The notes under the pieces were generated by a model, which was not told the origin of the DNA, made no database searches, and saw only the letters and a program-made list of their open reading frames with translations. The position numbers and the translations under genes were made by a program. From the NCBI GenBank assembly GCA_050952935.1, contig JBMNLS010000001.1:1540118-1604117 (forward strand): DNA of 64,000 nt, in the 5' to 3' direction. This document shows, one piece after another, positions 35,914-45,729 of this stretch (positions within the stretch are counted from its first letter, which is position 1; the number at the start of each line of letters is the position of its first letter). The stretch comes from UBA6115 sp050952935 (GTDB lineage: Bacteria > Bacillota > Clostridia > Christensenellales > Aristaeellaceae).

Positions 35914-38900
35914 GTGATGATATGACGATTGATAAACTATTTGATGCCATTTACAAGCAGCTGCCAGAACTGAAGGATAAGTTGCAAATTAACTTCATCC
36001 AGTTTGATGATGTGAGAAACCACGCTTTATTCTTTTTCCACGCCGACATATTGGTGTGGAAATCCTCTTTTGGTGCCATTAAGAAAGTCTTACAATCGGC
36101 TTTTCCTAAAATGCGTGTGTCCCTTCGGGTGGCTTCACCCTCCCTTGCTGATGACTTTATGCTTGATCCGGAGAAATATGCCCAAGAGTTTGATCATATG
36201 CTGCAAAAGCAGCTGCCCGGCATATCTCCCTGGCTTAGAAAGATAAAGTGGCTGAGTGAGAAGGACGCCCTTATCCTGGAAGTGCCGGATGACTTGGCCA
36301 TGGAATATATGACAAAAAAGCAAATCCAACAAAAACTAACTGTGATGCTTGACGATGTGTTTCAAATAAAGCCGCCCGTGTATCTGCGCCTGGCACAGGA
36401 TATTGAAAAACGCATGGAGCGAATAGAGCGGCTCAGGGCTGAAGAAGAAGTAATGCTGGCCATCAGCACCCAAAGTCAGGAGGAAGCGACGCCTAAAAGG
36501 CGCCCTGTGCGGGAAAAGAAAAAGAACAAAAAAATCCTTGGCAGCGCCATCGCGACAGCGCCTGTGCCCATCCGGGAATTGACCGAGGTTTCAGGCAAGG
36601 TAACCATTGCCGGTAAGGTGATTGATGTTCTCACCCGCCCCATTCAAAACGGCAATGCCACGCTGCTCAGCTTCGTGCTGTCCGACTTGAGCGACAGCAT
36701 TCTATGCAAAGTCTTTTTGGGAACCCGGGGCAATGGTTTCCGGGGAGAGGCTTTTCAGGATCCTGAACGGGAAAAGCAAAAGATGGATGAGGTAATCAGC
36801 CGTGTTCAAACCGGCTGTGGACTCAAGGTGCGCGGTTTTTGCCAGATGGACAGCTATGACAAGGCTTTGGTAGTCATGGTTCAGGATATAGCCGAGCATG
36901 AGTTGCCAAAACGAAAAGACGAGGCGGCTGAAAAACGCGTGGAGCTTCACGCGCACACCACCATGAGCTCTATGGATGGTGTTGTCTCAAGTGCTGAGCT
37001 TATCAAGCGTGCGGCGGAATTTGGGCATCCCGCCATTGCCATCACCGATGAGGGGGTGGTTCAGGCATTCCCCGAGGCTTTTGCAGCGGCAAAGAAGCAT
37101 AAAATCAAACTGATCCCCGGCATGATCGGCATGATGGTGGATGATACGGGCATCGTTCAATCCCCCTGTGACGCAGCGCTTGACGCGCCGATTATCGTGC
37201 TGGACTTTGAAACCACTGGCCTTAACCCCCATGGAGACCGAATCATAGAAATTGGCGCTGTAAAGCTTTCGGGCGGCCAAATCATTGATTCCTATTCCAC
37301 ATTGGTTAACCCCGGCATACCGCTTAGCCAGGAGATCATCAACATTACCGGCATCAAAGATGCCATGCTGATTGACGCCCCTAAAGCGGACATCGCTCTG
37401 AAAGGCTTGATGGATTTCGCGGGAGACAGTCCCATCGCCGCGCACAACGCCAAGTTTGACATCGCTTTTTTGCGGGCTGAACTGGCCCGGCTTGGCCAAA
37501 CTTTTAACTCCGCGCAGATTGATACCTTAGCCTTCGCCCAAAGGCTTTATCCGCAAATGAAAAGCTATCGTCTCTCCGCCTTGTGTAAATTTCTGGGTGT
37601 ACAGTTGAAAAATGCTCACCGTGCTGTGCATGACGCCACTGCCACTGCTCAATGTCTTGCCAGAATGCTTGAAGATTCAAGGGATAAAGGCGCCAGCAAC
37701 CTTCAGGACCTGAATGTGTGCGTGACAGGCTACAGCCGCACCACCCAGTTTCCTGTTACCATTCTGGTCAAAAATCAGCAGGGGCTTACCAACCTAAACC
37801 GCCTGGTGTCCGAATCGCACCTGAATTATTTTCACCATCATCCGACCATCCCCAGACAGCTATTGGAAGAGCATCGGGAGGGCTTGCTGTTTGGTTCTTC
37901 CTGCTATAAAGGCGAGCTGTTTCAGAATATCCTTGACCGCAGACCGCAAAAAGAGCTGGAAAGCGTTGCGCGCTTTTATGACTTTATTGAAATACAGCCT
38001 GAGGCTAACAGTGAAATGCTGGTGATTAAAGGACAATTGTCCGGCCTTGATCAGATACGGAAAGTGAATGAAAAGCTGGTGGGATTAGGGGAAAAGCTGG
38101 GTATTCCCGTCTGCGCTACGGGCGATGTGCATTTTTTGGAGCCGGAGGATGCCATTTTCCGCGCCATCATCAAAAACAGCATCAATGCGGAGGCTAAAGA
38201 CAGCGACCATCAGCCGCCGCTCTATCTGAAAACAACCGAAGAAATGCTCCAGGACTTTGCCTGGCTGGGAGATGAGAGGACCAGAGCGGTTGTGATTGGT
38301 AATCCTCAATGTATCATGTCTCAGATAGATGAAATAGGTTTGTATCCCAAACATCCGGAAAATAAAACAACCTTTGCCCCGGTGTGGGATACTGCGCCCG
38401 ATGATATCAGGCGCATGGCTGAGGAAAAAGCTCATGCCTTATATGGGGATGATCTTCCGGAGCTTATCAGGGAACGGCTGGAAAAGGAGCTGAAATCCAT
38501 CATTGGATATGGGTATTCCACGCTTTACCTCATTGCCAATAAATTAGTGTCAAAATCGCTGGATGATGGTTATTTGGTCGGCAGCCGTGGATCCGTTGGC
38601 TCCTCTCTGGTGGCCACCATGTGTGGCATCACGGAGGTGAATCCCCTTCCGCCTCACTACCGCTGCCCAAACTGCCGAAGCGTGGACTTTGACGTGGATA
38701 AGGATCAGTATCAGGTAGGTATAGATTTGCCGGATAAAGCATGCCCCCGCTGTGGCAGTGACCTTATCAAGGATGGCTACGACATCCCTTTTGAGGTGTT
38801 TCTTGGATTCAAGGGCGACAAAGTGCCTGATATTGACCTGAACTTCTGCGGCGAATACCAATCCACAGCCCATGCCTATGTGGAGGAGTTGTTTGGCAAG

Positions 38901-40253
38901 GGCTATGTTTTCCGCGCCGGCACCATAGGCACCTTGCAGAAAAAAACCGCCTATGGTTATGTGCTCAAGTACCTTGAAGACCGCAACCTGAATGTTTCAA
39001 GCGCTGAAAAGACCCGCTTGGCCTCAGGCTGTATCGGGGTAAAACGAACAACCGGCCAGCATCCGGGCGGCATGGTGATTTTGCCCAAAGGCTATGAAAT
39101 TGCCCAATTCACAGCGGTGCAGTATCCTGCCAATGAAGAAGCTAAGCCCATCACCACCCACTATGATTTCCGTTCCATGCATGACATTCTGGTCAAAGTG
39201 GATGTGCTGGGCCATGATGACCCCACCATGATCCGCATGATGGAAGGGCTGTCCGGGGTGCATTATCTGGATATCCCGCTGGATGACAAAAAGGTGCTGT
39301 CCCTGTTCACCAGCCCTGAGGCCTTGGGGATTAGCCGGGAGCAGTTGGCCTGCACCACGGGCACCTTGGGCATTCCGGAGTTTGGCACGCCTTTTGTCCG
39401 GGGTATTTTGGATGAAACGCAACCCACCTGCGTGTCAGACTTAATCCGTATCTCCGGCCTTTCACACGGCACTGATGTATGGAGCGGAAACGCCCGGGAT
39501 CTGGTGCTGAATAAGACGGCGACCCTCAAAGAGTGTATCTGCACCAGGGATGATATCATGCTGGCCTTGATCAATAAGGGCCTCCCCGCCAAAGCGTCCT
39601 TTGATATAATGGAAAATGTGCGCAAAGGAAAAGGCCTGACTGATGACATGGAAAAAATCATGCGGGAGCACCAGGTACAGGACTGGTTTATTGACAGCTG
39701 TAAAAAAATCGCTTATATGTTCCCCAAAGGGCACGCCGTGGCCTATGTCACCATGGCGCTGCGCGTCGGCTGGTTTAAAGTCTATCATCCACTGGTGTAT
39801 TATGCCGCTTATTTCTCAATCAGGGGCAATGGATTTAATGCCTTGACCATGACAAAGCCACCTGATTACATCATGAAAGAATTGCAGATTTTAAAATCAA
39901 TGGATCAGCGGGATCTTAGTGAGAAGAACAAGGATGAAATTGTGGTGATGGAAATGGTGTATGAAATGGGGCTGCGCGGCTATCATTTCCTGCCGGTGGA
40001 CTTATATAAGAGCGATGCCACCCGGTTTCAGATTGAGGGGGTTGGCCTGCGCTGTCCCTTTACCTCGCTCCCCAATTTCGGCATAGCCGCTGCCCAAAAC
40101 CTGATGGCAGCCAGGGAGGATCCCTTTATTTCCATTGAGGATCTGAAAAGCCGGGCAAAGCTGAGCACCGCTGTGATTGATATGCTGCGGGATTCCGGAT
40201 CGCTAAGCGGCCTGAGTGATTCAAACCAGGTGGATTTCTTCTCTTTCCTGTGA
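35910..40253 (+). CDS. polC: DNA polymerase III alpha subunit, PolC type
   Basis: A 1447-residue Gram-positive replicase. Order: N-terminal domain and OB fold (about 220-320), PHP domain split by the DEDDh proofreading exonuclease (LDFETTGLNPHGD at about 430, HNAKFD, HRAVHDATAT), then polymerase core with zinc finger CPNC...CPRC and the catalytic block GDKVPDIDLNF. PHP metal ligands look altered: ITDEG (E381) where DH is usual, and I406 where the GxE Glu is expected. Start: TTG at 35910 overlaps the ispG stop and has AAAGGG upstream; ATG at 35922 is the alternative. Confidence 0.96.
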   Translation: MSDDMTIDKLFDAIYKQLPELKDKLQINFIQFDDVRNHALFFFHADILVWKSSFGAIKKVLQSAFPKMRVSLRVASPSLADDFMLDPEKYAQEFDHMLQKQLPGISPWLRKIKWLSEKDALILEVPDDLAMEYMTKKQIQQKLTVMLDDVFQIKPPVYLRLAQDIEKRMERIERLRAEEEVMLAISTQSQEEATPKRRPVREKKKNKKILGSAIATAPVPIRELTEVSGKVTIAGKVIDVLTRPIQNGNATLLSFVLSDLSDSILCKVFLGTRGNGFRGEAFQDPEREKQKMDEVISRVQTGCGLKVRGFCQMDSYDKALVVMVQDIAEHELPKRKDEAAEKRVELHAHTTMSSMDGVVSSAELIKRAAEFGHPAIAITDEGVVQAFPEAFAAAKKHKIKLIPGMIGMMVDDTGIVQSPCDAALDAPIIVLDFETTGLNPHGDRIIEIGAVKLSGGQIIDSYSTLVNPGIPLSQEIINITGIKDAMLIDAPKADIALKGLMDFAGDSPIAAHNAKFDIAFLRAELARLGQTFNSAQIDTLAFAQRLYPQMKSYRLSALCKFLGVQLKNAHRAVHDATATAQCLARMLEDSRDKGASNLQDLNVCVTGYSRTTQFPVTILVKNQQGLTNLNRLVSESHLNYFHHHPTIPRQLLEEHREGLLFGSSCYKGELFQNILDRRPQKELESVARFYDFIEIQPEANSEMLVIKGQLSGLDQIRKVNEKLVGLGEKLGIPVCATGDVHFLEPEDAIFRAIIKNSINAEAKDSDHQPPLYLKTTEEMLQDFAWLGDERTRAVVIGNPQCIMSQIDEIGLYPKHPENKTTFAPVWDTAPDDIRRMAEEKAHALYGDDLPELIRERLEKELKSIIGYGYSTLYLIANKLVSKSLDDGYLVGSRGSVGSSLVATMCGITEVNPLPPHYRCPNCRSVDFDVDKDQYQVGIDLPDKACPRCGSDLIKDGYDIPFEVFLGFKGDKVPDIDLNFCGEYQSTAHAYVEELFGKGYVFRAGTIGTLQKKTAYGYVLKYLEDRNLNVSSAEKTRLASGCIGVKRTTGQHPGGMVILPKGYEIAQFTAVQYPANEEAKPITTHYDFRSMHDILVKVDVLGHDDPTMIRMMEGLSGVHYLDIPLDDKKVLSLFTSPEALGISREQLACTTGTLGIPEFGTPFVRGILDETQPTCVSDLIRISGLSHGTDVWSGNARDLVLNKTATLKECICTRDDIMLALINKGLPAKASFDIMENVRKGKGLTDDMEKIMREHQVQDWFIDSCKKIAYMFPKGHAVAYVTMALRVGWFKVYHPLVYYAAYFSIRGNGFNALTMTKPPDYIMKELQILKSMDQRDLSEKNKDEIVVMEMVYEMGLRGYHFLPVDLYKSDATRFQIEGVGLRCPFTSLPNFGIAAAQNLMAAREDPFISIEDLKSRAKLSTAVIDMLRDSGSLSGLSDSNQVDFFSFL

Positions 40254-40268
40254 TTTTGAGGGGTATTT

Positions 40269-40928
40269 ATGATTGAAGCTGTTATCTTTGACCTGGATGG
40301 TGTTATTGTTTCTACCGATGAGTGCCATTATCAGGCTTGGAAGGCATTGGCAGACAGGGAGGGTATTCCCTTTTCCCGGAAGCACAACCATCGCCTGCGG
40401 GGTGTCAGCCGAATGGACAGCCTAAACATTGTGTTGGAAAAAGCACAAAAGTTCTACAGCAATGAAGAAAAGCTTCGCATGGCTGATGATAAAAACGGGC
40501 TGTATGTTTCTCTGATTCAAAAGCTCACCTCTAAAGACCTGCTGCCAGACGCAGAGGAAACTGTCAAGCGTCTGCGTGCGATGGGCACCAAAACCGCCAT
40601 AGGCTCCTCCAGCAAAAACGCGCCTGCTATTTTAGAAAGGCTGGGCATCATAAAACTCTTTGACGCGGTTGCAGATGGGAACGGTATAAAACGCAGCAAG
40701 CCGGCGCCTGATGTTTTTCTTCTTGCGGCTGAAATGCTTCAAACATCTCCGCAAAACTGCATGGTGGTGGAGGATGCCGAAGCCGGGGTAGAGGCCGCCA
40801 TCAACGCAGGGATGCTATGCCTGGGACTTGGAGCCGCTAGCCGACACCCGAAAGCCGTTGTCAGTGCTGAATCGTTGGCACACATAGATTTGCCCAAATG
40901 GATCACGGAGCATAATAGTCAAAAATGA
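40269..40928 (+). CDS. HAD hydrolase, beta-phosphoglucomutase type
   Basis: 219 residues. HAD motifs: DLDGVIVSTDECH (nucleophile D and acid/base D near residues 8-10), GSSSKN (motif II), SKPAPDVF (Lys, motif III) and VVEDAEAGVEAA (motif IV). The RLRGVSRMDSL cap segment is that of beta-phosphoglucomutase, which interconverts beta-glucose 1- and 6-phosphates in maltose or trehalose use. Substrate is inferred from family. It lies 15 bp after polC with a GAGGGG site and is convergent with plsY. Confidence 0.85.
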   Translation: MIEAVIFDLDGVIVSTDECHYQAWKALADREGIPFSRKHNHRLRGVSRMDSLNIVLEKAQKFYSNEEKLRMADDKNGLYVSLIQKLTSKDLLPDAEETVKRLRAMGTKTAIGSSSKNAPAILERLGIIKLFDAVADGNGIKRSKPAPDVFLLAAEMLQTSPQNCMVVEDAEAGVEAAINAGMLCLGLGAASRHPKAVVSAESLAHIDLPKWITEHNSQK

Positions 40929-40939
40929 TAAAGTGGTTG

Positions 40940-41542
40940 CTATTTCTTCGATGAGCGGAGATTCAGCTTGTTTTCATTTCCATTGATCAGCCTTTTTATA
41001 TTTGTCCGGTGCTGATACACGCCCAGCGCCAACAAAACCAGCGCCCACACGCCCACCGGCCACAGACCTTTTGTGAATATAATCAGCAGAAATGTCATAG
41101 CCAGCAATGTCAAGCTGCCCAGAGATACATAACGGGTGATGGCAATGACCAGGATCGCCAGCGCGCCTGCGATAAGCGTTTGAACGGGACAAATCCAAAA
41201 AAGCACGGCCAGTGAGCAAGCAACACCTTTACCACCCTTGAACTGATAAAACACAGGCCAGTTATGCCCAATCACCACAAAGAGGCCAGCCAGCAACATG
41301 CCAGGTGTTCCTGACAAAATATAAGCAATAAGCACTGCCAGACTGGCTTTAAGAAAATCGCTCAGGAAGGTGATTAAGCCCAGCCGCAGGCCCATGACCC
41401 GTGTCATATTGGTGGCGCCGGTGCTTTTACTGCCCTGGCTGCGGATGTCGGTGCCAAAATGGTGGGAAATAATGATCCCGGGAGAAATGCTGCCCAAAAG
41501 GTACGCCAATACACTTGAAGCGATATATGCAAGAATAGTCAT
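40940..41542 (-). CDS. plsY: Acyl phosphate:glycerol-3-phosphate acyltransferase
   Basis: A 200-residue membrane enzyme making lysophosphatidate from acyl-phosphate and glycerol 3-phosphate. Family motifs: GSISPGIIIS near residue 17, GSKSTGATNMTRVMG, the FKGGKGVA glycine-rich loop with HNWPVF before it. It overlaps the der stop by 4 nt (ATGA), so the two are coupled, as in many Firmicutes. Confidence 0.95.
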   Translation of the reverse strand: MTILAYIASSVLAYLLGSISPGIIISHHFGTDIRSQGSKSTGATNMTRVMGLRLGLITFLSDFLKASLAVLIAYILSGTPGMLLAGLFVVIGHNWPVFYQFKGGKGVACSLAVLFWICPVQTLIAGALAILVIAITRYVSLGSLTLLAMTFLLIIFTKGLWPVGVWALVLLALGVYQHRTNIKRLINGNENKLNLRSSKK

Positions 41543-42876
41543 GATTGTTCTCCCTTATCCCGTTGCCTGAGAATAAAACGAATGGGGGTGCCTGTAAAGT
41601 CAAAAGCCTGCCGCAGCTTGTTTTCCAGATAGCGCTCATAAGCAAAATGCATAAGCTTGGGATCATTGACAAAGAAAATGAACGTAGGGGGGAGGATGCT
41701 TAACTGGGTGGCATAGAAAATTTTGAGTCTTCTGCCGCCTTCCATGGGGGGCTGCACCGCGATTTGCGCGTCTCCCAGAACATCGTTGAGCGCGCCGGTC
41801 GGCACCCGCTTGGTGGCCTGGGCATATACCCGGGATATTTCTTCCCATACCAGATGCACCCGTTTGCCGGAGAGGGCAGAGATGAATAGCACCGGCGCAT
41901 AGCTTACAAACACCAGCTTACCTAACACCTCTTTCTGGAATTTTTCCAGGGTGCCGGTTTCTTTGTCGATCAGATCCCATTTGTTGATGGTGATCATCAG
42001 CGCCTTGCCCTCATCGCGTATCATGCCGGCAATGCGCATATCCTGTTCAGTCACACCATCCTGAGCATCCAGGATCAGCAAGGCGACATCGCACCGCCTG
42101 ATAGCGGCAATGCTGCGCAAAACGCTGTAGCGCTCAACGCTTTCATCCTCTATTGCCCGCTTTCTTCGGATGCCCGCCGTGTCAATGATGTTATAGTTGG
42201 TGCCGTCAGGAGCTGTATAACGGGTGTCAATGGCGTCCCGTGTGGTTCCGGGAATATCGCTCACCATCGCCCGCTCCTCGCCCAGCAAGCGGTTGGTCAG
42301 GCTGCTTTTTCCCACATTAGGGCGGCCCACAATGGCCAGGTTGATGATTTTTTCTTCTTCGCCTTCACCTGTTTTTGCCTCAGGCAGTCGGGCTGCGATT
42401 TGATCCAGCAAATCACCCAGGCCCAGCATGTTGGTGCTGGAAATGCCAAATGCTTCACCAAGACCCAGGGCATATCCCTCATACAGAATGTCATTGAGCC
42501 CTTCATGATCCACTTTGTTAGCCACAAGAAGCACCGGCTTTTGTGAACGGCGCAGGATATCGGCAATTTCCTGATCCTGATGGGTAAGCCCCGTTCTGCC
42601 ATCAATAAAAAAGCAGATCAAATCAGCGGTTTCAATGGCGATTTCAGCCTGTTTTCGCATTTGGGACAGCAACACATCCTCGCTGTGGGGATCAATACCT
42701 CCGGTATCAATCAGGGTAAATGTGCGACCATTCCAAATGGTGTCAGCATAAATCCGGTCCCTGGTTACCCCGGGGGTATCCTTCACAATGGCGATGCGCT
42801 GTCCCGCAATCACATTAAAAAAGGTGGATTTGCCTACATTGGGCCGGCCCACGATGGCCACGAGTGGTTTATACAT
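41539..42876 (-). CDS. der: Ribosome assembly GTPase Der (EngA)
   Basis: 445 residues with two tandem GTPase domains, each with GRPNVGKS(T/S) P-loop, DTGG or DTAG switch and NK(V/W)D motif, followed by a KH-like domain. Der acts in 50S subunit maturation. The order from upstream is radical-SAM protein, der, plsY, all on the minus strand with overlaps. Confidence 0.96.
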   Translation of the reverse strand: MYKPLVAIVGRPNVGKSTFFNVIAGQRIAIVKDTPGVTRDRIYADTIWNGRTFTLIDTGGIDPHSEDVLLSQMRKQAEIAIETADLICFFIDGRTGLTHQDQEIADILRRSQKPVLLVANKVDHEGLNDILYEGYALGLGEAFGISSTNMLGLGDLLDQIAARLPEAKTGEGEEEKIINLAIVGRPNVGKSSLTNRLLGEERAMVSDIPGTTRDAIDTRYTAPDGTNYNIIDTAGIRRKRAIEDESVERYSVLRSIAAIRRCDVALLILDAQDGVTEQDMRIAGMIRDEGKALMITINKWDLIDKETGTLEKFQKEVLGKLVFVSYAPVLFISALSGKRVHLVWEEISRVYAQATKRVPTGALNDVLGDAQIAVQPPMEGGRRLKIFYATQLSILPPTFIFFVNDPKLMHFAYERYLENKLRQAFDFTGTPIRFILRQRDKGEQS

Positions 42877-44203
42877 ACCTCACCCCTTCTTTGATTTCAT
42901 CAAATGCAACCAGCTTCATGGCTTCATAGAAGGCGTTCCCGCGGTTTTTGAATACCACCAAGGGTTTCCCCAGCTCCCGCTGCAATTGCTGTGGTGTTAT
43001 ATCGTCCAGGAACAAAGTGTCGTCGCTGTTGAGCATGTTATCAACCAGTAAAACGGCGTCTGCCTTAATATCCTTTAATTGGCTGACCAGGTCAATGCCA
43101 CAGATAAGACCAGTGACAGTAACCGATTCACCTAAAAAATTGTTGATGATGGGCGTTACCCTGGCATCAAGGCCTTTGGGGGAGTACCTCAGCACCCAAT
43201 CTTTTAAATATGGCGCAACAGAGACACCACAGGGCAACAGAACCGTTTTGCTGCAAATAGCCTCAGGCGTTATATCTTCCATGGATGCCTGCCGTAAACT
43301 ATATTCAAACTGGCTTAGCATGCCCACGCCGTTTTCAATCTGGGAAAAATGCTCATAGTAATCCAAGGGTGGCGCTGGTTCTCCAGCCAGGCTCAATACT
43401 TCATCTGCCGGAAACACGAAGCGCGTGCCCAGTTCTCGCAAAGCGATTCGCTGATATTCAGCAGTAATATCAAGTACCCGCCTCGCATCCTCCCTGTCAA
43501 ATGGACGGATGGGGGAGAGGCCGTCCCGGTAGCGGGTCAGGCCCACTGGCACCAACGCCAGGGAAAGGGCAGCCGGATACATGGCCATCAGGTCCCGGAT
43601 GGACTGCTCCAACACCTGGCCATCGTTGATGTCAGGGCAAATGACAATCTGACCATGGAAGGAAAGACCGGCTTCCTTGAGCTGATGAAGCCGCTGCATA
43701 AGCTTTCCCGCATGCGGATGCTGAAGCAATGATTCACGTATTTTGGGGTCAGTCGCCTGAACAGAAATATAAAGCGGGGAAGCCTTGCGCCGCAGAATAC
43801 GGGAAAATTCCCGGTCACCCACATTAGTAAGGGTCACATAGTTTCCGGTGAGCAGGGACAGCCGCCAGTCATCATCCTTTAAATATAGGGATTTCCGCAG
43901 CCCGGACGGGAGCTGATCCACAAAACAAAATAAGCAATGATTGCTACAGGTTTGTGGGTTGGAAATCAACGAATCTTCAAACTGAATCCCCAGGGTATGC
44001 TCAGGCGCTTTTACAAAATCCACCTCATGCCGGCTGCCATCATCATGCTCAACGATCATACACACATGTTTTTTTGCTGTAAGAGCTTGATAATCTATTT
44101 CATCCAGCAAAGGCTCACCATTGATAGACAGCACTTTATCCCCGGGTTTAAGCCCCCGGCGATGTGCTAAACTTCCTTTGCTGACCGTTAAAACCTTGCG
44201 CAT
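42869..44203 (-). CDS. PDZ/DUF512 radical-SAM-like protein
   Basis: 444 residues. An N-terminal PDZ-like segment (SLAHRRGLKPGDKVLSINGEPL) is followed by a CxxxCxxC motif CSNHCLFC, the signature of radical SAM iron-sulphur binding, and a DUF512 C-terminal region. Family members sit next to der across Firmicutes; their function is not established. The start at 44203 has GGAGGAGG; the frame further upstream would run across the tRNA-Ser gene and is rejected. The 3' end overlaps der by 8 nt. Confidence 0.88.
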   Translation of the reverse strand: MRKVLTVSKGSLAHRRGLKPGDKVLSINGEPLLDEIDYQALTAKKHVCMIVEHDDGSRHEVDFVKAPEHTLGIQFEDSLISNPQTCSNHCLFCFVDQLPSGLRKSLYLKDDDWRLSLLTGNYVTLTNVGDREFSRILRRKASPLYISVQATDPKIRESLLQHPHAGKLMQRLHQLKEAGLSFHGQIVICPDINDGQVLEQSIRDLMAMYPAALSLALVPVGLTRYRDGLSPIRPFDREDARRVLDITAEYQRIALRELGTRFVFPADEVLSLAGEPAPPLDYYEHFSQIENGVGMLSQFEYSLRQASMEDITPEAICSKTVLLPCGVSVAPYLKDWVLRYSPKGLDARVTPIINNFLGESVTVTGLICGIDLVSQLKDIKADAVLLVDNMLNSDDTLFLDDITPQQLQRELGKPLVVFKNRGNAFYEAMKLVAFDEIKEGVRYV

Positions 44204-44227
44204 TTTCCTCCTCCCGCAATCTCTTGC

Positions 44228-44256
44228 ATTATGCTTTATAGTGAATTGACTGTCAA
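44228..44256 (-). promoter_or_regulatory. Promoter of the DUF512-der-plsY operon
   Basis: On the minus strand TTGACA (44251-44256), 17-nt spacer, CATAAT (44228-44233). It is back-to-back with the tRNA-Ser promoter. Confidence 0.7.
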
Positions 44257-44265
44257 GTAAATGCA

Positions 44266-44294
44266 TTGACGTACAAAGGATTCTATGATATATT
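44266..44294 (+). promoter_or_regulatory. Promoter of tRNA-Ser
   Basis: TTGACG (44266-44271), 17-nt spacer, TATATT (44289-44294), about 22 nt before the tRNA 5' end. Confidence 0.75.
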
Positions 44295-44315
44295 ATCACT
44301 CGTCGCTTAGGACTT

Positions 44316-44406
44316 GGAGAGTTGGCTGAGTGGTCGAAGGCGCACGACTGGAAATCGTGTAGGCGTTGATAGCGTCTCCAGGGTTCAAATCCCTGACTCT
44401 CCGCCA
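44316..44406 (+). tRNA. tRNA-Ser (anticodon GGA)
   Basis: Acceptor arms GGAGAGT (44316-44322) / ACTCTCC (44396-44402), discriminator G and encoded CCA (44404-44406). The long variable arm is typical of tRNA-Ser. Anticodon GGA at 44350-44352 sits in a 7-nt loop on the stem CACGA / TCGTG, and the T-loop is GGTTCAAATCC. It reads UCC and UCU codons. Confidence 0.97.
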
Positions 44407-44416
44407 TCAAGGCATG

Positions 44417-44449
44417 GAGGAACCGTATTTCTGCGGTTCTTCTCTTTTT
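44417..44449 (+). terminator. Terminator after tRNA-Ser
   Basis: Stem GAGGAACCG (44417-44425) / CGGTTCTTC (44434-44442) with one G-U pair, followed by TCTTTTT. Confidence 0.85.
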
Positions 44450-44494
44450 GAAAATAATGATCAAATCTGACTTTATTTTTTTGGCTCAATTGTC

Positions 44495-44500
44495 TATAAT
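44495..44500 (+). promoter_or_regulatory. Candidate -10 of ackA
   Basis: Perfect TATAAT 29 nt before the ackA start, but no good -35 at 16-18 nt (the region there is a T run). It follows the tRNA-Ser terminator, so a promoter is expected here. Confidence 0.45.
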
Positions 44501-44529
44501 GGAGATGATGAAATATTGGAGGGCATGTT

Positions 44530-45729
44530 ATGAAAATTCTAATCGTCAACGCAGGTTCCTCATCGCTGAAATATCAAGTGATTGATATGGCTGATGAATC
44601 CACTCTGGCCAAAGGGCTGATTGAGCGCATTGGCATTGCCGGCAGCAAACTGAAGCAAACGGTGGGGGAGAAGCAGTACACGGTTGAGCTTCCCATGAGA
44701 GACCATATTGAAGCCAGCAAGCAAATGATCAGCGCACTGACTCATGCTGAGCATGGGGCGCTTAAGAGCATGGATGAAATCAGCGCCGTAGGCCACCGTG
44801 TGGTTCAGGGAGGGGAAACCTTTACCGCTTCCACACTCATTGATGATGCCTGCTTAAACGCCATAAAAGAGAATATCCCGCTGGCGCCGCTTCATAACCC
44901 GGCCAACCTGATGGGTATTCAGGCCTGCCTAAAGGTCATGCCTGATAAGCCTATGGTGGCAGTGTTTGACACATCCTTCCACCAGACCATGCCGCCTCAA
45001 GCCTATCTGTATGGCGTACCCTATGCGTATTATGAAAGGCTCAGGGTGAGGCGTTATGGCTTCCATGGCACCAGCCACCGCTATATTGCCAACCAAGGCG
45101 CCGCCTTCCTGGGAAAGGATGTGAAGGATCTCCGGATCATCACCTGTCACCTGGGAAATGGCTCCTCCATCTGCGCTGTGGACCATGGCAAAAGTGTAGA
45201 TACCAGCATGGGCCTGACGCCGCTTGAAGGCGTGCTGATGGGCACACGCAGCGGCACGGTCGATCCGGCGGCGCTTCAGTTCATCATGAACACAGACGGC
45301 ATCAACATTGATGAAATGCTTGAGATCCTGAATAAAAAGAGCGGTCTTCTGGGTGTAAGCGGGGTCAGCAGCGATATGCGGGATGTGGAATCCGCAGCGC
45401 TGGAAGGCAACAAACAGGCGCAAATCGCCCTTAACATGCTGGTTCGCGGCATTAAAAAATATATCGCGGGCTACGCTGCCATTATGGGCGGAGTAGATGT
45501 GGTCATCTTTACCGCCGGAATCGGCGAAAACAGCATTGAACTGCGTGAGGCGGTTCTTAGCGACATGTCCTTTATGGGCATTGAGCTTGATAAGGAAAAG
45601 AACAAGGTGCGCGGAAAGGATGCTGAGATTTCTGCCGCCGGCAGCAAGGTTAAATTGTTGGTCATTCCCACCAACGAAGAACTGGTCATTGCCAGGGATA
45701 CAAAAGAGCTTGTGAGCAAAAAGAACTGA
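44530..45729 (+). CDS. ackA: Acetate kinase
   Basis: 399 residues, the standard length. The N-terminal ILIVNAGSSSLKYQ and the central RRYGFHGTSHRYI and HLGNGSS blocks are those of the acetokinase/ASKHA fold, with FTAGIGENS near the C-terminus. It makes ATP and acetate from acetyl phosphate, a fermentation energy step consistent with an anaerobe carrying Rnf. A phosphotransacetylase gene is not in the window. GGAGGG precedes the ATG. Confidence 0.97.
   Translation: MKILIVNAGSSSLKYQVIDMADESTLAKGLIERIGIAGSKLKQTVGEKQYTVELPMRDHIEASKQMISALTHAEHGALKSMDEISAVGHRVVQGGETFTASTLIDDACLNAIKENIPLAPLHNPANLMGIQACLKVMPDKPMVAVFDTSFHQTMPPQAYLYGVPYAYYERLRVRRYGFHGTSHRYIANQGAAFLGKDVKDLRIITCHLGNGSSICAVDHGKSVDTSMGLTPLEGVLMGTRSGTVDPAALQFIMNTDGINIDEMLEILNKKSGLLGVSGVSSDMRDVESAALEGNKQAQIALNMLVRGIKKYIAGYAAIMGGVDVVIFTAGIGENSIELREAVLSDMSFMGIELDKEKNKVRGKDAEISAAGSKVKLLVIPTNEELVIARDTKELVSKKN

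Noticed and set aside
35910..40253. An intein or second gene inside polC because of its length
   Set aside because: The length and domain order are normal for PolC with its inserted exonuclease.
44204..44464. N-terminal extension of the DUF512 protein through the tRNA-Ser region
   Set aside because: It would translate the complement of the tRNA gene and both promoters; GGAGGAGG precedes the start at 44203.
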